From NCBI RefSeq assembly GCF_009928415.1, contig NZ_JAABNN010000001.1, positions 466,086 to 530,085 of the forward strand: a DNA stretch of 64,000 nucleotides. The letters are read 5' to 3'. The stretch comes from Bacillus sp. USDA818B3_A. GTDB lineage: Bacteria > Bacillota > Bacilli > Bacillales > Cytobacillaceae. The number at the start of each line of letters is the position of its first letter. Position 1 is the stretch's first letter. The position numbers and the translations under genes were made by a program. The notes under the pieces were generated by a model that saw only the letters and a list, made by a program, of their open reading frames with translations, did no database searches and had not been told where the DNA came from. Of this stretch, positions 46,430 through 56,155 are shown piece after piece.

Positions 46430-48685
46430 CTATTTTAGTATAATATTGAACGAGTAAATCGTACGGTTACCCACATCTATCTTTATTTTGTATTTACCTG
46501 CAGACATAGACTTAGTGCTGAGGTTGAAAATATATTGATTAGCAGTAGAATCATAGCGGAACTGATTATCTTTTACTGCTGAACTTGTGGATGCTCCATT
46601 AGTGCCTTCCACATAAATTTTTGCATTTGCCTCAGTTAGGTATTGACCCGTTTGAGTCATCAACTGAAACTTAATTGGAAGGGTACTGCCTGCTTTGTAA
46701 GCAGTCGATTCATCCGTTTTAACAGATGCAAGAATTCCACTGCTATTAATCGTTTCGTTGGCCGCTACAATTGGTAAATTTGATTCGCCCTCGTTGTTTA
46801 CTGCCGTTACTTTATAATAAGAGGTACCTAAAGGTGCGGTACTGTCGGTAAACTCAGGGATTGTAGAAGTTCCAATCTTTTTATATTCACCATTTTGAGA
46901 GGAAGAACGGTAAATATTATATTTTACTATTCCTAATACAGGAATCCAGCTTACATTAATATCCGCACTATTGTTTACCGCTGCCTTAATCCCTGCAGGA
47001 ACAAGGTTTTTAATGGTTAAATCATATCTACGGGAGTCATATCTAGTGAAATTGTAGTTTCTGTAATCTGACATACGGGTTACACCTGTAATATGTTCTT
47101 TTAAATTGCTTGTCCCATTTGAGTAAATATATGCTGACAGGTCTCCTGTGAGATTGTATACGATCAGCTCATCTCTAGAATCACCAGCCATGTCTGCCAC
47201 CATTACTTGCTCTTTTGCATCCGTATGTCCATTGAAAGTCACAATAGGATTAAAATATCCATCGTAAAGCTTTGGGACGATTCCATTTGGATTGTCGGCA
47301 TCTTTCCCTCTTCTGTAGGCAGTAATAAGTGGTGCATAGCTTCCTGTCCAGTTATCAAGCGGACGTACAATACTTCCCCAATCTCCCATCGCACGCTGTT
47401 CGTGGTATAATGTTTCACCTTTTGAAGTGAAAAGGAACATTCCATCCTGGCCTGGATTACCTCTGTTTACCCTATCCAATCCTGCCAGCTCCAATCCAGG
47501 AGAATCGATACGGTAATCGCCTACTAAAATCTGCTGCGGTTCTACTGTATCCCCATTTCTGAATATTTGGTTTCCATTAACGTCAAAGGCATAAGTGTCA
47601 GAACCACCAAGAATGATTTCTTGCTTTCCGTCATCATTGATATCTGCTACCCAGTGGGTATCGACATGATCAGGTAACTCTTTCCTCCATAGCTCCTTGC
47701 CATCATGAGAGATTAAGGAGTAGTTGTTCACTAATTCATCTTTTCCATCGCCGTCAAAGTCATACGGCAGCAAGCCATGTCCAGTTTTTCCATCATAATG
47801 CCATAGCTGGTTACCATCCTTGTCCAAAGCCCAGATGTCTGAATATCGATCCTTCAATAAGATATCTTGTGGAGTTTTGTTACCTGAGAAATTGGCGATA
47901 AAAATAGCATCATGGGCTCTTTGACTTGGAAGTTTAAACTTTTTCTTCATCTCACCCGTTTTTCCGTTAAAGATGTAAAAGTACTTTTCTGAGTCTTCTC
48001 CCATCTGCATAACGGTTAGTACTTCATTTTCACCATCGGCATCAATATCATAAATTTGAACCGGCTCATCTGCTCCACTTGTTGTTACTCGCGGGTCAAC
48101 TTTTCCTTGCTCCCATAATAAATTTCCTTCAATATCATAGGCTGCTAAATGAGCTACATAGCGAGGATTACGGGCATCATCTTTTACATAGGCGGGCTGG
48201 ACCATTAAAATATCATATCGGCCGTCTCCATTCATATCACCGATACGCATTCTGTTTCCGGTACCCGCTGCACTGATATCAATTTTACTTATCAAGTTGG
48301 GGAAGGACCATTGTGTCATACCTAACACCTCTGCAGATTGATTTCCTTCGCCAGAGGCGTTTAAAGCTGAAATCTTATATAAATAAGTGGAATCGTTTTC
48401 AACATTATTATCAATAAAGTCCGTAGTTTGTGTATTACCAATTAGTTTAAAATCCTTATACCCCAATTTAGTTCTATAAATATTATAACTCGCTGCGCCG
48501 TCCACAGACTTCCATTTCAATGAAATAGAGTTCTGTGTGACAGATGGGATTTCAATTTGACTTGGGGCTGCTAGGTCAGTATGTACTGTAGTGTCAGCAA
48601 ATACAGTAACTGGCAATGGAACAAATTCAGTTAACATGGATAGGGATAACATGGAAGCAAGTAGGGTTTTTGATTTTTTCAACAT
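46430..48685 (-). CDS. Secreted FN3/beta-propeller protein, PL11-like rhamnogalacturonan lyase candidate
   Basis: 751 residues. The signal peptide (about 1-31, cleavage after VFA) is followed by an FN3 domain (about 38-125). An eight-blade-like propeller (about 130-540) is built of FG-GAP/PL11-type calcium repeats: GDMNGDGRYD, DIDADGENE, DFDGDGKDE and DINDDGKQE. A second FN3 domain (about 570-650) and a C-terminal beta domain follow. The overall pattern resembles family 11 rhamnogalacturonan lyases, but I cannot verify the active-site residues, so a binding role is possible. ATG 48685 is set by AGGAGG. The neighbours GH42 and SGNH fit pectin use. Confidence 0.65.
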   Translation of the reverse strand: MLKKSKTLLASMLSLSMLTEFVPLPVTVFADTTVHTDLAAPSQIEIPSVTQNSISLKWKSVDGAASYNIYRTKLGYKDFKLIGNTQTTDFIDNNVENDSTYLYKISALNASGEGNQSAEVLGMTQWSFPNLISKIDISAAGTGNRMRIGDMNGDGRYDILMVQPAYVKDDARNPRYVAHLAAYDIEGNLLWEQGKVDPRVTTSGADEPVQIYDIDADGENEVLTVMQMGEDSEKYFYIFNGKTGEMKKKFKLPSQRAHDAIFIANFSGNKTPQDILLKDRYSDIWALDKDGNQLWHYDGKTGHGLLPYDFDGDGKDELVNNYSLISHDGKELWRKELPDHVDTHWVADINDDGKQEIILGGSDTYAFDVNGNQIFRNGDTVEPQQILVGDYRIDSPGLELAGLDRVNRGNPGQDGMFLFTSKGETLYHEQRAMGDWGSIVRPLDNWTGSYAPLITAYRRGKDADNPNGIVPKLYDGYFNPIVTFNGHTDAKEQVMVADMAGDSRDELIVYNLTGDLSAYIYSNGTSNLKEHITGVTRMSDYRNYNFTRYDSRRYDLTIKNLVPAGIKAAVNNSADINVSWIPVLGIVKYNIYRSSSQNGEYKKIGTSTIPEFTDSTAPLGTSYYKVTAVNNEGESNLPIVAANETINSSGILASVKTDESTAYKAGSTLPIKFQLMTQTGQYLTEANAKIYVEGTNGASTSSAVKDNQFRYDSTANQYIFNLSTKSMSAGKYKIKIDVGNRTIYSFNIILK

Positions 48686-48785
48686 GATTTCCTCCTGACA
48701 AAAATAGTATTTTTGCCGAAACATGATGTCTAATTTTTTTTAATCAAACCTTATGAAAATCACCCCCTATCATAGTCTCTATCGC

Positions 48786-48879
48786 TATAGAATACAATTT
48801 GCCTAATGAAAAGTCTTAACACTAGTTGATTGTCTTTTTTTCTATGTGAGTCTATATATTGGGCCGATTGTATTCTATA
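48786..48879. promoter_or_regulatory. Exact 13-bp inverted repeats, 68 bp apart
   Basis: TATAGAATACAAT (48786-48798) is the exact reverse complement of ATTGTATTCTATA (48867-48879). The pair brackets the probable promoter of the propeller gene and may be a looped operator pair. Confidence 0.5.
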
Positions 48880-48886
48880 TATTAAA

Positions 48887-48950
48887 TTGTAATCAATTAC
48901 AAAACCGCATTAAATATAAGATAATGGAAAGAGATATAAAAAAAAGGAAC
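48887..48950. promoter_or_regulatory. Second copy of the GH42/araC operator-promoter block
   Basis: TTGTAATCAATTACAA (48887-48902) is a dyad with 7-bp arms. The next 48 bp, including TTAAATATAA, ATAATGGAAAG and GATATAA, align without gaps to 45425-45472. This copy has no AraC gene after it. Confidence 0.65.
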
Positions 48951-49077
48951 ATATGTTATAACTGCCTTCACTATTCGGGACTTTCCCCCTAAAGCCTGAA
49001 CCATACTGGTACACAAAAAAGACATGCTTTCTGTCATAAACATGTCCTTGATACGCTTTTATTTTAAGACAACCTAA

Positions 49078-49110
49078 ATAAACCTCTACCCTTCTTGGAT
49101 AGAGGTTTAT
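49078..49110 (-). terminator. Terminator after the SGNH esterase gene
   Basis: ATAAACCTCTA and TAGAGGTTTAT form an 11-bp stem with an 11-nt loop, 19 bp beyond the stop codon. The T-run after it is short. Confidence 0.65.
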
Positions 49111-49128
49111 GAAAAGGAAACGGCTTTT

Positions 49129-50379
49129 TTATAACGTATAGCCAAATCCCAGGATCGTAAAGCACTTGTCTTCATGTCCTGAAGCCATCTTAATTTCTAC
49201 CTGATGCTCCCGGCACACATCCTCCTGATACAAGATGACCGCATTACAATGAGTCCAGTTTATTTCATGAGGGTCCAGACTTTTTATATGATGGCCATCC
49301 ACAAAAATATCGGCTGTCCCAAACTCACTGCTTCCTGAATCTTTAAAAACGAGGATGAGACTTCTTGAGTTTATTGTCATTTTGAAGCTTTCTCGATCTG
49401 ATGCTGCTGTATGGAACCAGTTATTTGGAAATTGAGGAGTCAGGTAAGTATTAGCATCCATTTCTACCAACTGCAGGTCTGTATCTGTTTCCCCAAACCC
49501 TCCCTTTTCGATTCTTGCTGCAATCCTGTTATCTTTCCTGTCAAGTAACTGGACATCCTTAAATCTATTACCAATAACCGGTAGTTTCTCTGTAGTAATA
49601 TCCTCTGTATCTTGAATTGATCTTTTTGTTTCCGAAAACAAATAGGACAAACAATCTGCCATTACTGTATGTCCGTCATAGGTTGGATGATAGATGTCGT
49701 AAAAAAATTGCTTTTTCGTGATGATTTTTCCTTCTTCCTTAGCAAGCCTGAACTGCTCTACCACTGCATCTTTTACACTTACCATTGGGAGATTATAATG
49801 CTCACCCACCGGCGCTAACCTTTCCTGTAAATTCCAGTCATCTATAAATACGCTAAATAATAAAATAACTGCAGGTTTGTTTTTAGAAGAAAGTATTTTT
49901 AAGCATAGACTCTCATAACATACTCCGTTTGTTTCGTCTCCGGCATCATTTACCGCAAACTCAACAATAACGATGTCCGGTTCGACTGTACCATTCCTTA
50001 GAACGTCCCGTTCATAGCGGATCATGCCGAGCTCTGATGGCGTACCACCTACCCCAGCTTTCACAAAATGGACATTCTCTCCACCATTTTTACCAAACAT
50101 ATCTTTGAACTTCATATATGATTGGTAGGCATAACAGTTCGTATGGATTGGCTTCGCCCCCGCACCTTGGGTGATGGAGCCCCCTATATATGCAATCGTA
50201 ACATCCTCCCCCCGTTCTGCTTTTTCAATGGCGTTTTTCAATCGGTGATTATTGCCTTTACTTAAAAGAGATTTTCTAATCATTGCTTGATACCCATCCG
50301 TGCCAAATACAACCGGGGATTCGACTTCTAAATCTGCATTTCGATATTCATCTTGTATTAAACCGTTAATCTCTGACAT
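49129..50379 (-). CDS. SGNH/GDSL hydrolase, candidate carbohydrate acetylesterase
   Basis: 416 residues. The SGNH domain (about 58-255) has nucleophile Ser68 in YIGGSITQG, the Asn block in VEFAVNDAGDE and the catalytic Asp/His in DIYHPTYDGH. A C-terminal beta domain (about 265-416) looks like a carbohydrate-binding or accessory module. It has no signal peptide, so it acts in the cytosol. I chose ATG 50379 because AGGAGA lies 7 nt ahead. Its neighbours suggest deacetylation of pectic oligosaccharides. Confidence 0.8.
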   Translation of the reverse strand: MSEINGLIQDEYRNADLEVESPVVFGTDGYQAMIRKSLLSKGNNHRLKNAIEKAERGEDVTIAYIGGSITQGAGAKPIHTNCYAYQSYMKFKDMFGKNGGENVHFVKAGVGGTPSELGMIRYERDVLRNGTVEPDIVIVEFAVNDAGDETNGVCYESLCLKILSSKNKPAVILLFSVFIDDWNLQERLAPVGEHYNLPMVSVKDAVVEQFRLAKEEGKIITKKQFFYDIYHPTYDGHTVMADCLSYLFSETKRSIQDTEDITTEKLPVIGNRFKDVQLLDRKDNRIAARIEKGGFGETDTDLQLVEMDANTYLTPQFPNNWFHTAASDRESFKMTINSRSLILVFKDSGSSEFGTADIFVDGHHIKSLDPHEINWTHCNAVILYQEDVCREHQVEIKMASGHEDKCFTILGFGYTL

Positions 50380-50516
50380 TCCATTCTCTCCTTTTAAACA
50401 ATTGTGCGAAATAGAGTATGTTCTCATAACATCACAACATACTTTCTAGTTAACAAATTCATAGAGAGGTTTTTTACCTGGACTTCTAATTTACTCGTCT
50501 GTGATTATTTGGGTAA

Positions 50517-50550
50517 AAAAAAAGGAACTTGCGCCTAACTCAAGTTCCTT
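50517..50550 (-). terminator. Terminator overlapping the AI-2E gene stop codon
   Basis: AAGGAACTTG and CAAGTTCCTT pair, with the upstream arm made of the last coding triplets and stop of the AI-2E gene. T9 follows on the minus strand. Confidence 0.85.
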
Positions 50551-51640
50551 CGATTGTGTTTGCCGCTTTTCTTGCTTTTAAAAAACGTACTAAGTTCAAT
50601 ACAATGACTTTTGAAACAGCATACGTCGGAACGGCTAAAACCATTCCAAGTACACCTGCAAGATTGCCAGCAGCTAATAAAATAATGATAATAGTTGCCG
50701 GATGCGTATCCAAGGTTTTACCTAAAATTAATGGAGATAGGAAATTCCCTTCTACTTGCTGTGCAACCAAGATGACGACTATAACTAATAGGGCTTTTGT
50801 TGGGGAATCAAAGAAGGCGACCAGTACGGCGGGCGCACCGCCTATGATTGGACCCACATATGGGATAATATTGGTAAAAGCAATGATGATTGCCATTGTT
50901 AATGCATAGGGCAAGTCAATGATTAAAAAACCAATAAAAGCCAAGGTTCCGACTGCAAGGGCCACCATCACCTGCCCCTGGATGTAAGCGGAAAGTGTCT
51001 CCCCTGTTTCTTTCAAAATCTTCAGGCCTTCATCTCTGTAGCCTGCAGGAAAAAATTTTGAGACCGCTTTTGGAAATTTATGTCCATCTTTTAACATATA
51101 AAATAGTAAAAATGGGACCGTAACTAAGATAATTGCAATATTGGTGACGACGCCAAAGAACCCTTTAAGTCCGTTCGTCAATTTGTTTGGCAAGGTGTTT
51201 GCATATTCCATTAACCGCTGCTGTACCGTATCAATGATCTCCGCTTGCTCATCCATTAAGTTTTTAAACTCTGATGACTTGACTACATCATTAAAGAAAT
51301 CTGTAGTTTCATGGGCAAAAACTGGCAGATTATTAGCCAGATCCGTTGCCTGTTTCGACACAGTTGGAACCAAGTTTCCTATTGCCAAAACTAGAAGACC
51401 GGCAAAAGCAACATAAATGATTAGGATTGCTGCAATCCTAGGCAGCTTTTTACGGTCCAGAAAATCCACCAGTGGACTTAATAGGAAATAAAGGAATCCG
51501 GTTATCAGGATTGGGAAGAAAACCGTTGAGAAAAAGACCCCTATAGGTTCAAACATAAATGAGATTTTTGTCGAAACGAATATGATTGTTAAGATAAGCA
51601 AAATTTGAATGAGCCAGAATTGTACCTTTGATTTTGACAC
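50540..51640 (-). CDS. AI-2E family transporter (UPF0118)
   Basis: 366-residue polytopic protein with about seven helices. The conserved C-terminal half includes PYVGPIIGGAPAVLVAFF and the HPATIIIILLAAGNLAGVLGM block. Some family members move autoinducer-2 and others are Na+(Li+)/H+ antiporters, so substrate is open. I chose GTG 51640, with AAGAGGT 7 nt ahead, over ATG 51718, which adds an unconserved N-terminus. It is monocistronic with its own terminator. Confidence 0.85.
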   Translation of the reverse strand: MSKSKVQFWLIQILLILTIIFVSTKISFMFEPIGVFFSTVFFPILITGFLYFLLSPLVDFLDRKKLPRIAAILIIYVAFAGLLVLAIGNLVPTVSKQATDLANNLPVFAHETTDFFNDVVKSSEFKNLMDEQAEIIDTVQQRLMEYANTLPNKLTNGLKGFFGVVTNIAIILVTVPFLLFYMLKDGHKFPKAVSKFFPAGYRDEGLKILKETGETLSAYIQGQVMVALAVGTLAFIGFLIIDLPYALTMAIIIAFTNIIPYVGPIIGGAPAVLVAFFDSPTKALLVIVVILVAQQVEGNFLSPLILGKTLDTHPATIIIILLAAGNLAGVLGMVLAVPTYAVSKVIVLNLVRFLKARKAANTIEGT

Positions 51641-51719
51641 TCGATGTACCTCTTCCCTCTGATATTTGCATAAAGTATAACAAATTAATGGGAATTTATA
51701 CAGCATTATCCTATACATT

Positions 51720-51753
51720 CAAAAAATAAGACAGGAGAATGAATCCCTGTCTT
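51720..51753 (-). terminator. Terminator after the FGGY kinase gene
   Basis: AAGACAGG and CCTGTCTT form an 8-bp stem. On the minus strand ATTTTTTG follows. Confidence 0.8.
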
Positions 51754-51772
51754 GTAAAAAAAATCTATCTAT

Positions 51773-53371
51773 TTATCTGAAATTTTCGATTGCTGCTCTT
51801 TCGATGGCAAGCCCCTTAGTGTAACGTTCCATAAATTTCTCAAAACCTGCGACATCCTTAGGTTCAGGGGACACTGTCATACCCGCTTCTTCAGCAAATA
51901 CGCTGTGGCTTAAATAATCTTCTAATGTTTCATTTTCTGCTTTGTTTATCATATAAGAGGCAAGAAGCGCGATTCCCCATGCTCCACCTTCCCCTGCGGT
52001 TTCCATTACGGAAACAGGGACATTTAATGCAGCAGCCATAATGCTTTGTCCAACGCCTTTGGTTTTAAATAGACCGCCATGTCCCAGGATTTCATCCAAT
52101 TTCACTTCTTCCTTTTTAAGAAGAATATCCATACCCAATTTCAACGCACCTAACGCTGTAAATAAATGCACACGCATAAAGTTCGCTAGGTTGAAATTGC
52201 TATCGGATGAGCGGACAAATAATGGACGGCCTTCTTCAAAGTGGGTAATGTGTTCACCGGACAGGTAGCCATATGAAAGCAAGCCGCCGCAATCTGGATC
52301 TCCTTGAAGAGCCAAATTATAGAGCGTTCCATACAATTTATTCATGTCAACGTCCATACCCATTACTTTAGAAAACTCGTCAAACAATCCAACCCATGCA
52401 TTCAAGTCTGAAGAACAGTTGTTGGAATGAGCCATTGCTACCAGGTTACCAGTCGGTGTAGTTACAAGGTCAATCTCGGAATAAACTTTTGACAGTTCCT
52501 TTTCGAGCACCACCATGGCAAATACGGAAGTTCCGGCGGAAACATTTCCTGTACGCTTCGCAACGCTGTTTGTTGCGACCATACCAGTTCCTGCATCACC
52601 TTCCGGAGGACAAAGTGGAATACCGGCTTGAAGCTCTCCAGTTACATCCAGCAGCTTTGCCCCTTCTTCCGTAAGGACACCAGCGCTTTCACCTGCAACC
52701 AAAACTTCAGGAAAAATGTCTTCCAATTTCCATGGAAGATGATTAGGTGCAATTAATTCATTGAATTGATTAATCATTGTTTGATTAAAGGTTTTTGTAT
52801 TCAAATCAATCGGGAATACACCGGATGCTTCACCAACTCCGAGAACCTTTTGTCCTGTCAGTTTCCAATGGACATAACCAGCTAGAGTAGTCTGAAAGCT
52901 AATGTCTGCCACATGATGTTCCTGATTCAAAATGGCTTGATACAGATGAGCAATGCTCCATCTTTGAGGGATCTGGTAGTTAAACAATTCTGTCAGAGTT
53001 TTTGAAGCCTGCTCGGTCATATTGTTACGCCAAGTGCGGAAAGGGACAAGCAGTTCTCCCTCTTTGTTGAAAGCCATATATCCATGCATCATTGCACTAA
53101 AACCGATTGAACCTACTTTTTGTAAGGTGACACCATATTTTTGTTTCACATCGTTAGCCATCTTTTGATAGCTGTCTTGTACACCCTTCCAAATATCTTC
53201 TTCACTATAGGTCCAGATATTATTTACATAGCTATTTTCCCAGTCATGGCTGCCAGAAGCGATTGGCGCATGATTTTCTCCAATTAAAACAGCTTTAATT
53301 CGGGTTGACCCAAGTTCAATACCAAGTGCGGTTCTGCCATTTTCAATGGCACTTCTTACTTCAAGACTCAT
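51773..53371 (-). CDS. FGGY-family sugar kinase, AraK-type ribulokinase candidate
   Basis: 532-residue FGGY kinase. The N-terminal ATPase-fold domain begins [15 protein letters not shown] (about 17-31), and the C-terminal domain has [19 protein letters not shown] and [17 protein letters not shown]. It does not look like Bacillus AraB. It resembles the non-orthologous L-ribulokinase type (AraK) described in clostridia. AraR-like palindromes at 53519 and 53742 support a pentose role. No araA/araD lies here. Without comparison, a xylulose- or other ketose-kinase role cannot be excluded. Confidence 0.7.
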   Translation of the reverse strand: MSLEVRSAIENGRTALGIELGSTRIKAVLIGENHAPIASGSHDWENSYVNNIWTYSEEDIWKGVQDSYQKMANDVKQKYGVTLQKVGSIGFSAMMHGYMAFNKEGELLVPFRTWRNNMTEQASKTLTELFNYQIPQRWSIAHLYQAILNQEHHVADISFQTTLAGYVHWKLTGQKVLGVGEASGVFPIDLNTKTFNQTMINQFNELIAPNHLPWKLEDIFPEVLVAGESAGVLTEEGAKLLDVTGELQAGIPLCPPEGDAGTGMVATNSVAKRTGNVSAGTSVFAMVVLEKELSKVYSEIDLVTTPTGNLVAMAHSNNCSSDLNAWVGLFDEFSKVMGMDVDMNKLYGTLYNLALQGDPDCGGLLSYGYLSGEHITHFEEGRPLFVRSSDSNFNLANFMRVHLFTALGALKLGMDILLKKEEVKLDEILGHGGLFKTKGVGQSIMAAALNVPVSVMETAGEGGAWGIALLASYMINKAENETLEDYLSHSVFAEEAGMTVSPEPKDVAGFEKFMERYTKGLAIERAAIENFR

Positions 53372-53518
53372 CTTATTTTCCTCCGATTCTTTATATAAAA
53401 TAAAACGATTTCAATTCTAGTTAGTTCCTTTTTTCTTTATCTCCAAGGAAATAAAGAATACGTTTCCAATATTTTTTTAAAAAATATAGTTATCCCTACA
53501 ACTCAGCTAAACGCATTA

Positions 53519-53532
53519 CTTGTACGTATAAG
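53519..53532. promoter_or_regulatory. AraR-like operator 1
   Basis: CTTGTACGTATAAG is a palindrome with one mismatch. It matches the core TTGTACGTACAA of Bacillus AraR operators. It lies about 150 bp upstream of the kinase. Confidence 0.6.
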
Positions 53533-53741
53533 CTCAATTTAAATTTTACCATCTATTAAATATTTTTCAATGCATTTTTATAATAAAATTAATAGTTTAC
53601 TAAATTGTTACCAGAATCCTTTTAATTGCGGTATCGAGACCCATAAATACATCTGACTCATCTTTTTCCCAATTATTATTACAATGATCGTGATTCAAGT
53701 AAATATCTATAAAAACTTGTTTCAACTCATTTTTCACCTTG

Positions 53742-53755
53742 GTTGTACGTATAAG
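53742..53755. promoter_or_regulatory. AraR-like operator 2
   Basis: GTTGTACGTATAAG shares TTGTACGTATAAG with operator 1, 223 bp away. It lies about 120 bp before the catalase start, so it may be a distal loop partner or may link the catalase to pentose control. Confidence 0.55.
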
Positions 53756-53873
53756 TTTATACAAGGCAATTTTTTGCGGCGTTTTACCCTTCTTTAGAAA
53801 GGGTACGAAAGAATTGGGTAATTCTTTACCAGCTCTCTTTCTGATTCAATTACATATCTACGAGGAGGATACA

Positions 53874-55880
53874 ATGGAAAATAAAAAGGCTGTTCAATTA
53901 AAAAACTTTACAATCAATAATGAAGAAACCGCTCCCTTGACTACCAACCAAGGGCTAAAGATGTCCGAAGACGAGTTTTCATTAAAGGCTGGATTAAGAG
54001 GACCGACATTGATGGAGGATTTTCATTTTCGAGAAAAGATGACCCACTTTGACCATGAACGGATTCCTGAGCGGGTGGTTCATGCACGCGGTGTCGGGGC
54101 TCATGGAATCTTTCAGCTCTATGAATCTTTGGCAGAATACACGAAAGCCGACTTTCTTACTGACACCTCCAAAACCACACCCGTTTTCGTCCGTTTCTCA
54201 ACAGTCCAAGGCTCAAGAGGGTCAAGTGATACCGTTCGTGACGTAAGAGGTTTTGCGGTCAAATTTTATACGGATGAGGGAAACTTTGATTTGGTCGGTA
54301 ATAATATGCCTGTATTCTTTATTCAGGATGCTATTAAGTTCCCTGACTTTGTGCATGCCCTTAAACCAGAACCAAATACGGAAATTCCACAAGGGGCGAG
54401 CGCTCACGATACGTTTTGGGATTTCATTGGCCAAAATCATGAATCCGCCCATATGGTCATGTGGGCAATGAGTGACCGAGCCATTCCACGGAGCTTGCGA
54501 ATGATGGAGGGCTTCGGTGTGCACACGTTCCGCCTGATCAATGCAGATGGCGAAGCACATTTTATCAAATTCCATTGGAAGCCTAGTCTTGGGGTTCATT
54601 CACTCGTCTGGGATGAAGCCCAGAGGATTTCAGGTAAAAATCCTGACTTCCACCGTCAAGATTTGTATGAAGCGATCGAGAAAGGCGATTTTCCTGAATG
54701 GGAGCTTGGGCTGCAGATCATTCCTGAAAAAGATGAATTCAATTTTGACTTTGACATTTTAGATCCTACAAAAATTTGGCCAGAAGAAGAAGTACCCGTA
54801 AAGATCGTTGGTAAAATGACCTTGAACCGTAATGTTAACAACTTTTTCGCCGAAACAGAACAAGTTGCCTTTCATCCCGGTCATGTCGTGCCAGGCATTG
54901 ATTTTTCAAATGACCCACTTTTACAAGGACGTTTATTTTCATATACCGATACACAGCTTTCCCGCCTTGGGGGTCCCAACTTTCATCAGATTCCAATCAA
55001 TCAACCTGTCTGTCCATTTCATAATAATCAGCGGGATGGAATGCATCAAATGGCGATTCACCAAGGACAAACAAGCTATCATCGAAACGGTTTAAATGCC
55101 AATCAGCCTGAACCTGCACCGGTTGAATTAGGAGGCTACGAGTCTTATCAGGAAAAAATCGAGGGACAAAAAATTAGAGGCCGAAGTGAGAGTTTTCTAG
55201 ACTTCTATTCTCAAGCGAAGTTATTCTACAACAGTCTTGCCCCCTTTGAACAACAGCACCTGAAAGATGCATTTAGCTTTGAACTTGGGAAATGTAAATC
55301 GGATATGGTTAAAAATAATGCAGTGGCGCTTTTAAATCGGATTGATCGGCAGGTGGCACAAGAAGTGGCTGGTACTATTGGTGCAGAACTGCCAGAGGAG
55401 AATCTTGAAGTAAAATCAAATAAAAAGTCCCCTGCCCTTAGTATGGCACACACCATCAGCCAGCCAGCTACCAAAAGTGCAGCCATCTTGTTAAACGGCC
55501 AACCGGATGATGAAAAAATAACAGAGTGGATAAAAACGCTGGCACAATATAATATCAATTATAGTATTATTGCCAAAAAGATTTATAGGATTAATCCGGT
55601 TCTAAAAGTAACAGATACATTTGATACAGCAGACTCGAGTCTTTTTGATGCAGCATTTTTAATTAGTTCGAGTACAGAAATCGAGCCTTCTATATTAGAA
55701 TTTATTGAAACTACCTTCAAACACTTCAAACCTTTGGCAGTGGCCATTAATGATAACAGCACCTTAGACCGGTGTCGAGTCCGGTTAGATGCGCCTGGTG
55801 TGTTTGATTTATCAAGAGTTGACCTTTCGCAATTTATAAAAGGAATCGCACAGGGCCGTTTCTGGAAACGTCCATTATGA
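53874..55880 (+). CDS. katE: Large-subunit (clade 2) catalase, HPII/KatE type
   Basis: 668-residue monofunctional haem catalase decomposing H2O2. The catalytic His70 is in [12 protein letters not shown]. The distal Asn block is [13 protein letters not shown], and the proximal haem-ligand Tyr is in [14 protein letters not shown]. The extra C-terminal DJ-1/GATase1-like domain (about 525-668) marks the large-subunit clade. The start is set by GAGGAGG. In Bacillus, such catalases are stress- or sporulation-associated. An AraR-like palindrome upstream is unexpected. Confidence 0.93.
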   Translation: MENKKAVQLKNFTINNEETAPLTTNQGLKMSEDEFSLKAGLRGPTLMEDFHFREKMTHFDHERIPERVVHARGVGAHGIFQLYESLAEYTKADFLTDTSKTTPVFVRFSTVQGSRGSSDTVRDVRGFAVKFYTDEGNFDLVGNNMPVFFIQDAIKFPDFVHALKPEPNTEIPQGASAHDTFWDFIGQNHESAHMVMWAMSDRAIPRSLRMMEGFGVHTFRLINADGEAHFIKFHWKPSLGVHSLVWDEAQRISGKNPDFHRQDLYEAIEKGDFPEWELGLQIIPEKDEFNFDFDILDPTKIWPEEEVPVKIVGKMTLNRNVNNFFAETEQVAFHPGHVVPGIDFSNDPLLQGRLFSYTDTQLSRLGGPNFHQIPINQPVCPFHNNQRDGMHQMAIHQGQTSYHRNGLNANQPEPAPVELGGYESYQEKIEGQKIRGRSESFLDFYSQAKLFYNSLAPFEQQHLKDAFSFELGKCKSDMVKNNAVALLNRIDRQVAQEVAGTIGAELPEENLEVKSNKKSPALSMAHTISQPATKSAAILLNGQPDDEKITEWIKTLAQYNINYSIIAKKIYRINPVLKVTDTFDTADSSLFDAAFLISSSTEIEPSILEFIETTFKHFKPLAVAINDNSTLDRCRVRLDAPGVFDLSRVDLSQFIKGIAQGRFWKRPL

Positions 55881-55885
55881 ACACC

Positions 55886-55918
55886 AAGCCCTGAACAAAA
55901 CATGTTCAGGGCTTTCTG
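55886..55918 (+). terminator. Intrinsic terminator after catalase
   Basis: AAGCCCTGAAC and GTTCAGGGCTT form an 11-bp stem with a 7-nt loop, followed by TCTG. The T-tract is weak, but the stem lies 5 bp after the stop. Confidence 0.8.
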
Positions 55919-56096
55919 ACATTTTATAAGGTAGGTAATTTACGGTCTCTATATGAGTTATAAGGAAATACAAATAGTTCTCCTGTTTTAATTGACACAA
56001 CTAGTAAAAAAAGTGTTATATAAATCTCCAAAAATCAATCTAAAATATATATTGGTTTCATCTAATATTTAGATATATAATAAAAGCAACAAACGA

Positions 56097-56110
56097 GGAA
56101 AACGTTTTCA
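56097..56110. promoter_or_regulatory. cre-like catabolite-repression site
   Basis: GGAAAACGTTTTCA contains the perfect palindrome GAAAACGTTTTC. It matches the CcpA cre core TGWAANCGNTNWCA with one mismatch and lies 46 bp before a 48-codon gene. Confidence 0.55.
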
Positions 56111-56155
56111 AACTGTAGCCACTTTGCTACTTCCTATATATAAGGAGGATTTAAG

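Larger units (their letters stand above)
48686..49128. other. Intergenic region with duplicated AraC-type promoter block
   Basis: 443 bp without a gene. It holds a long-range 13-bp inverted repeat, the duplicated operator block and a terminator for the SGNH gene. 48951-49077 shows only a weak hairpin, GACATG/CATGTC. Confidence 0.6.
53372..53873. other. Divergent regulatory region, FGGY kinase / catalase
   Basis: 502 bp. It holds a cre-like site about 53400-53413 (AAAACGATTTCA core), the hairpin TTCTTTAT...ATAAAGAA near 53435-53460, and two AraR-like palindromes. The strong ribosome binding site GAGGAGG sets the catalase start at 53874. An upstream in-frame start for the catalase at 53739 would cover the second palindrome and is not used here. 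Confidence 0.6.

Noticed and set aside
48951-49077. Remnant araC-like gene after the duplicated promoter block
   Set aside because: No frame or residue pattern of an AraC protein can be traced in this stretch; only the promoter block is duplicated.
53739-53873. N-terminal extension of the catalase from ATG-like start at 53739
   Set aside because: The extension covers an operator-like palindrome and has no ribosome binding site, while 53874 has GAGGAGG and a family-like N-terminus.
54222-54599. Long antisense frame inside the catalase gene
   Set aside because: It has no ribosome binding site or family resemblance; it is a by-product of catalase codon usage.
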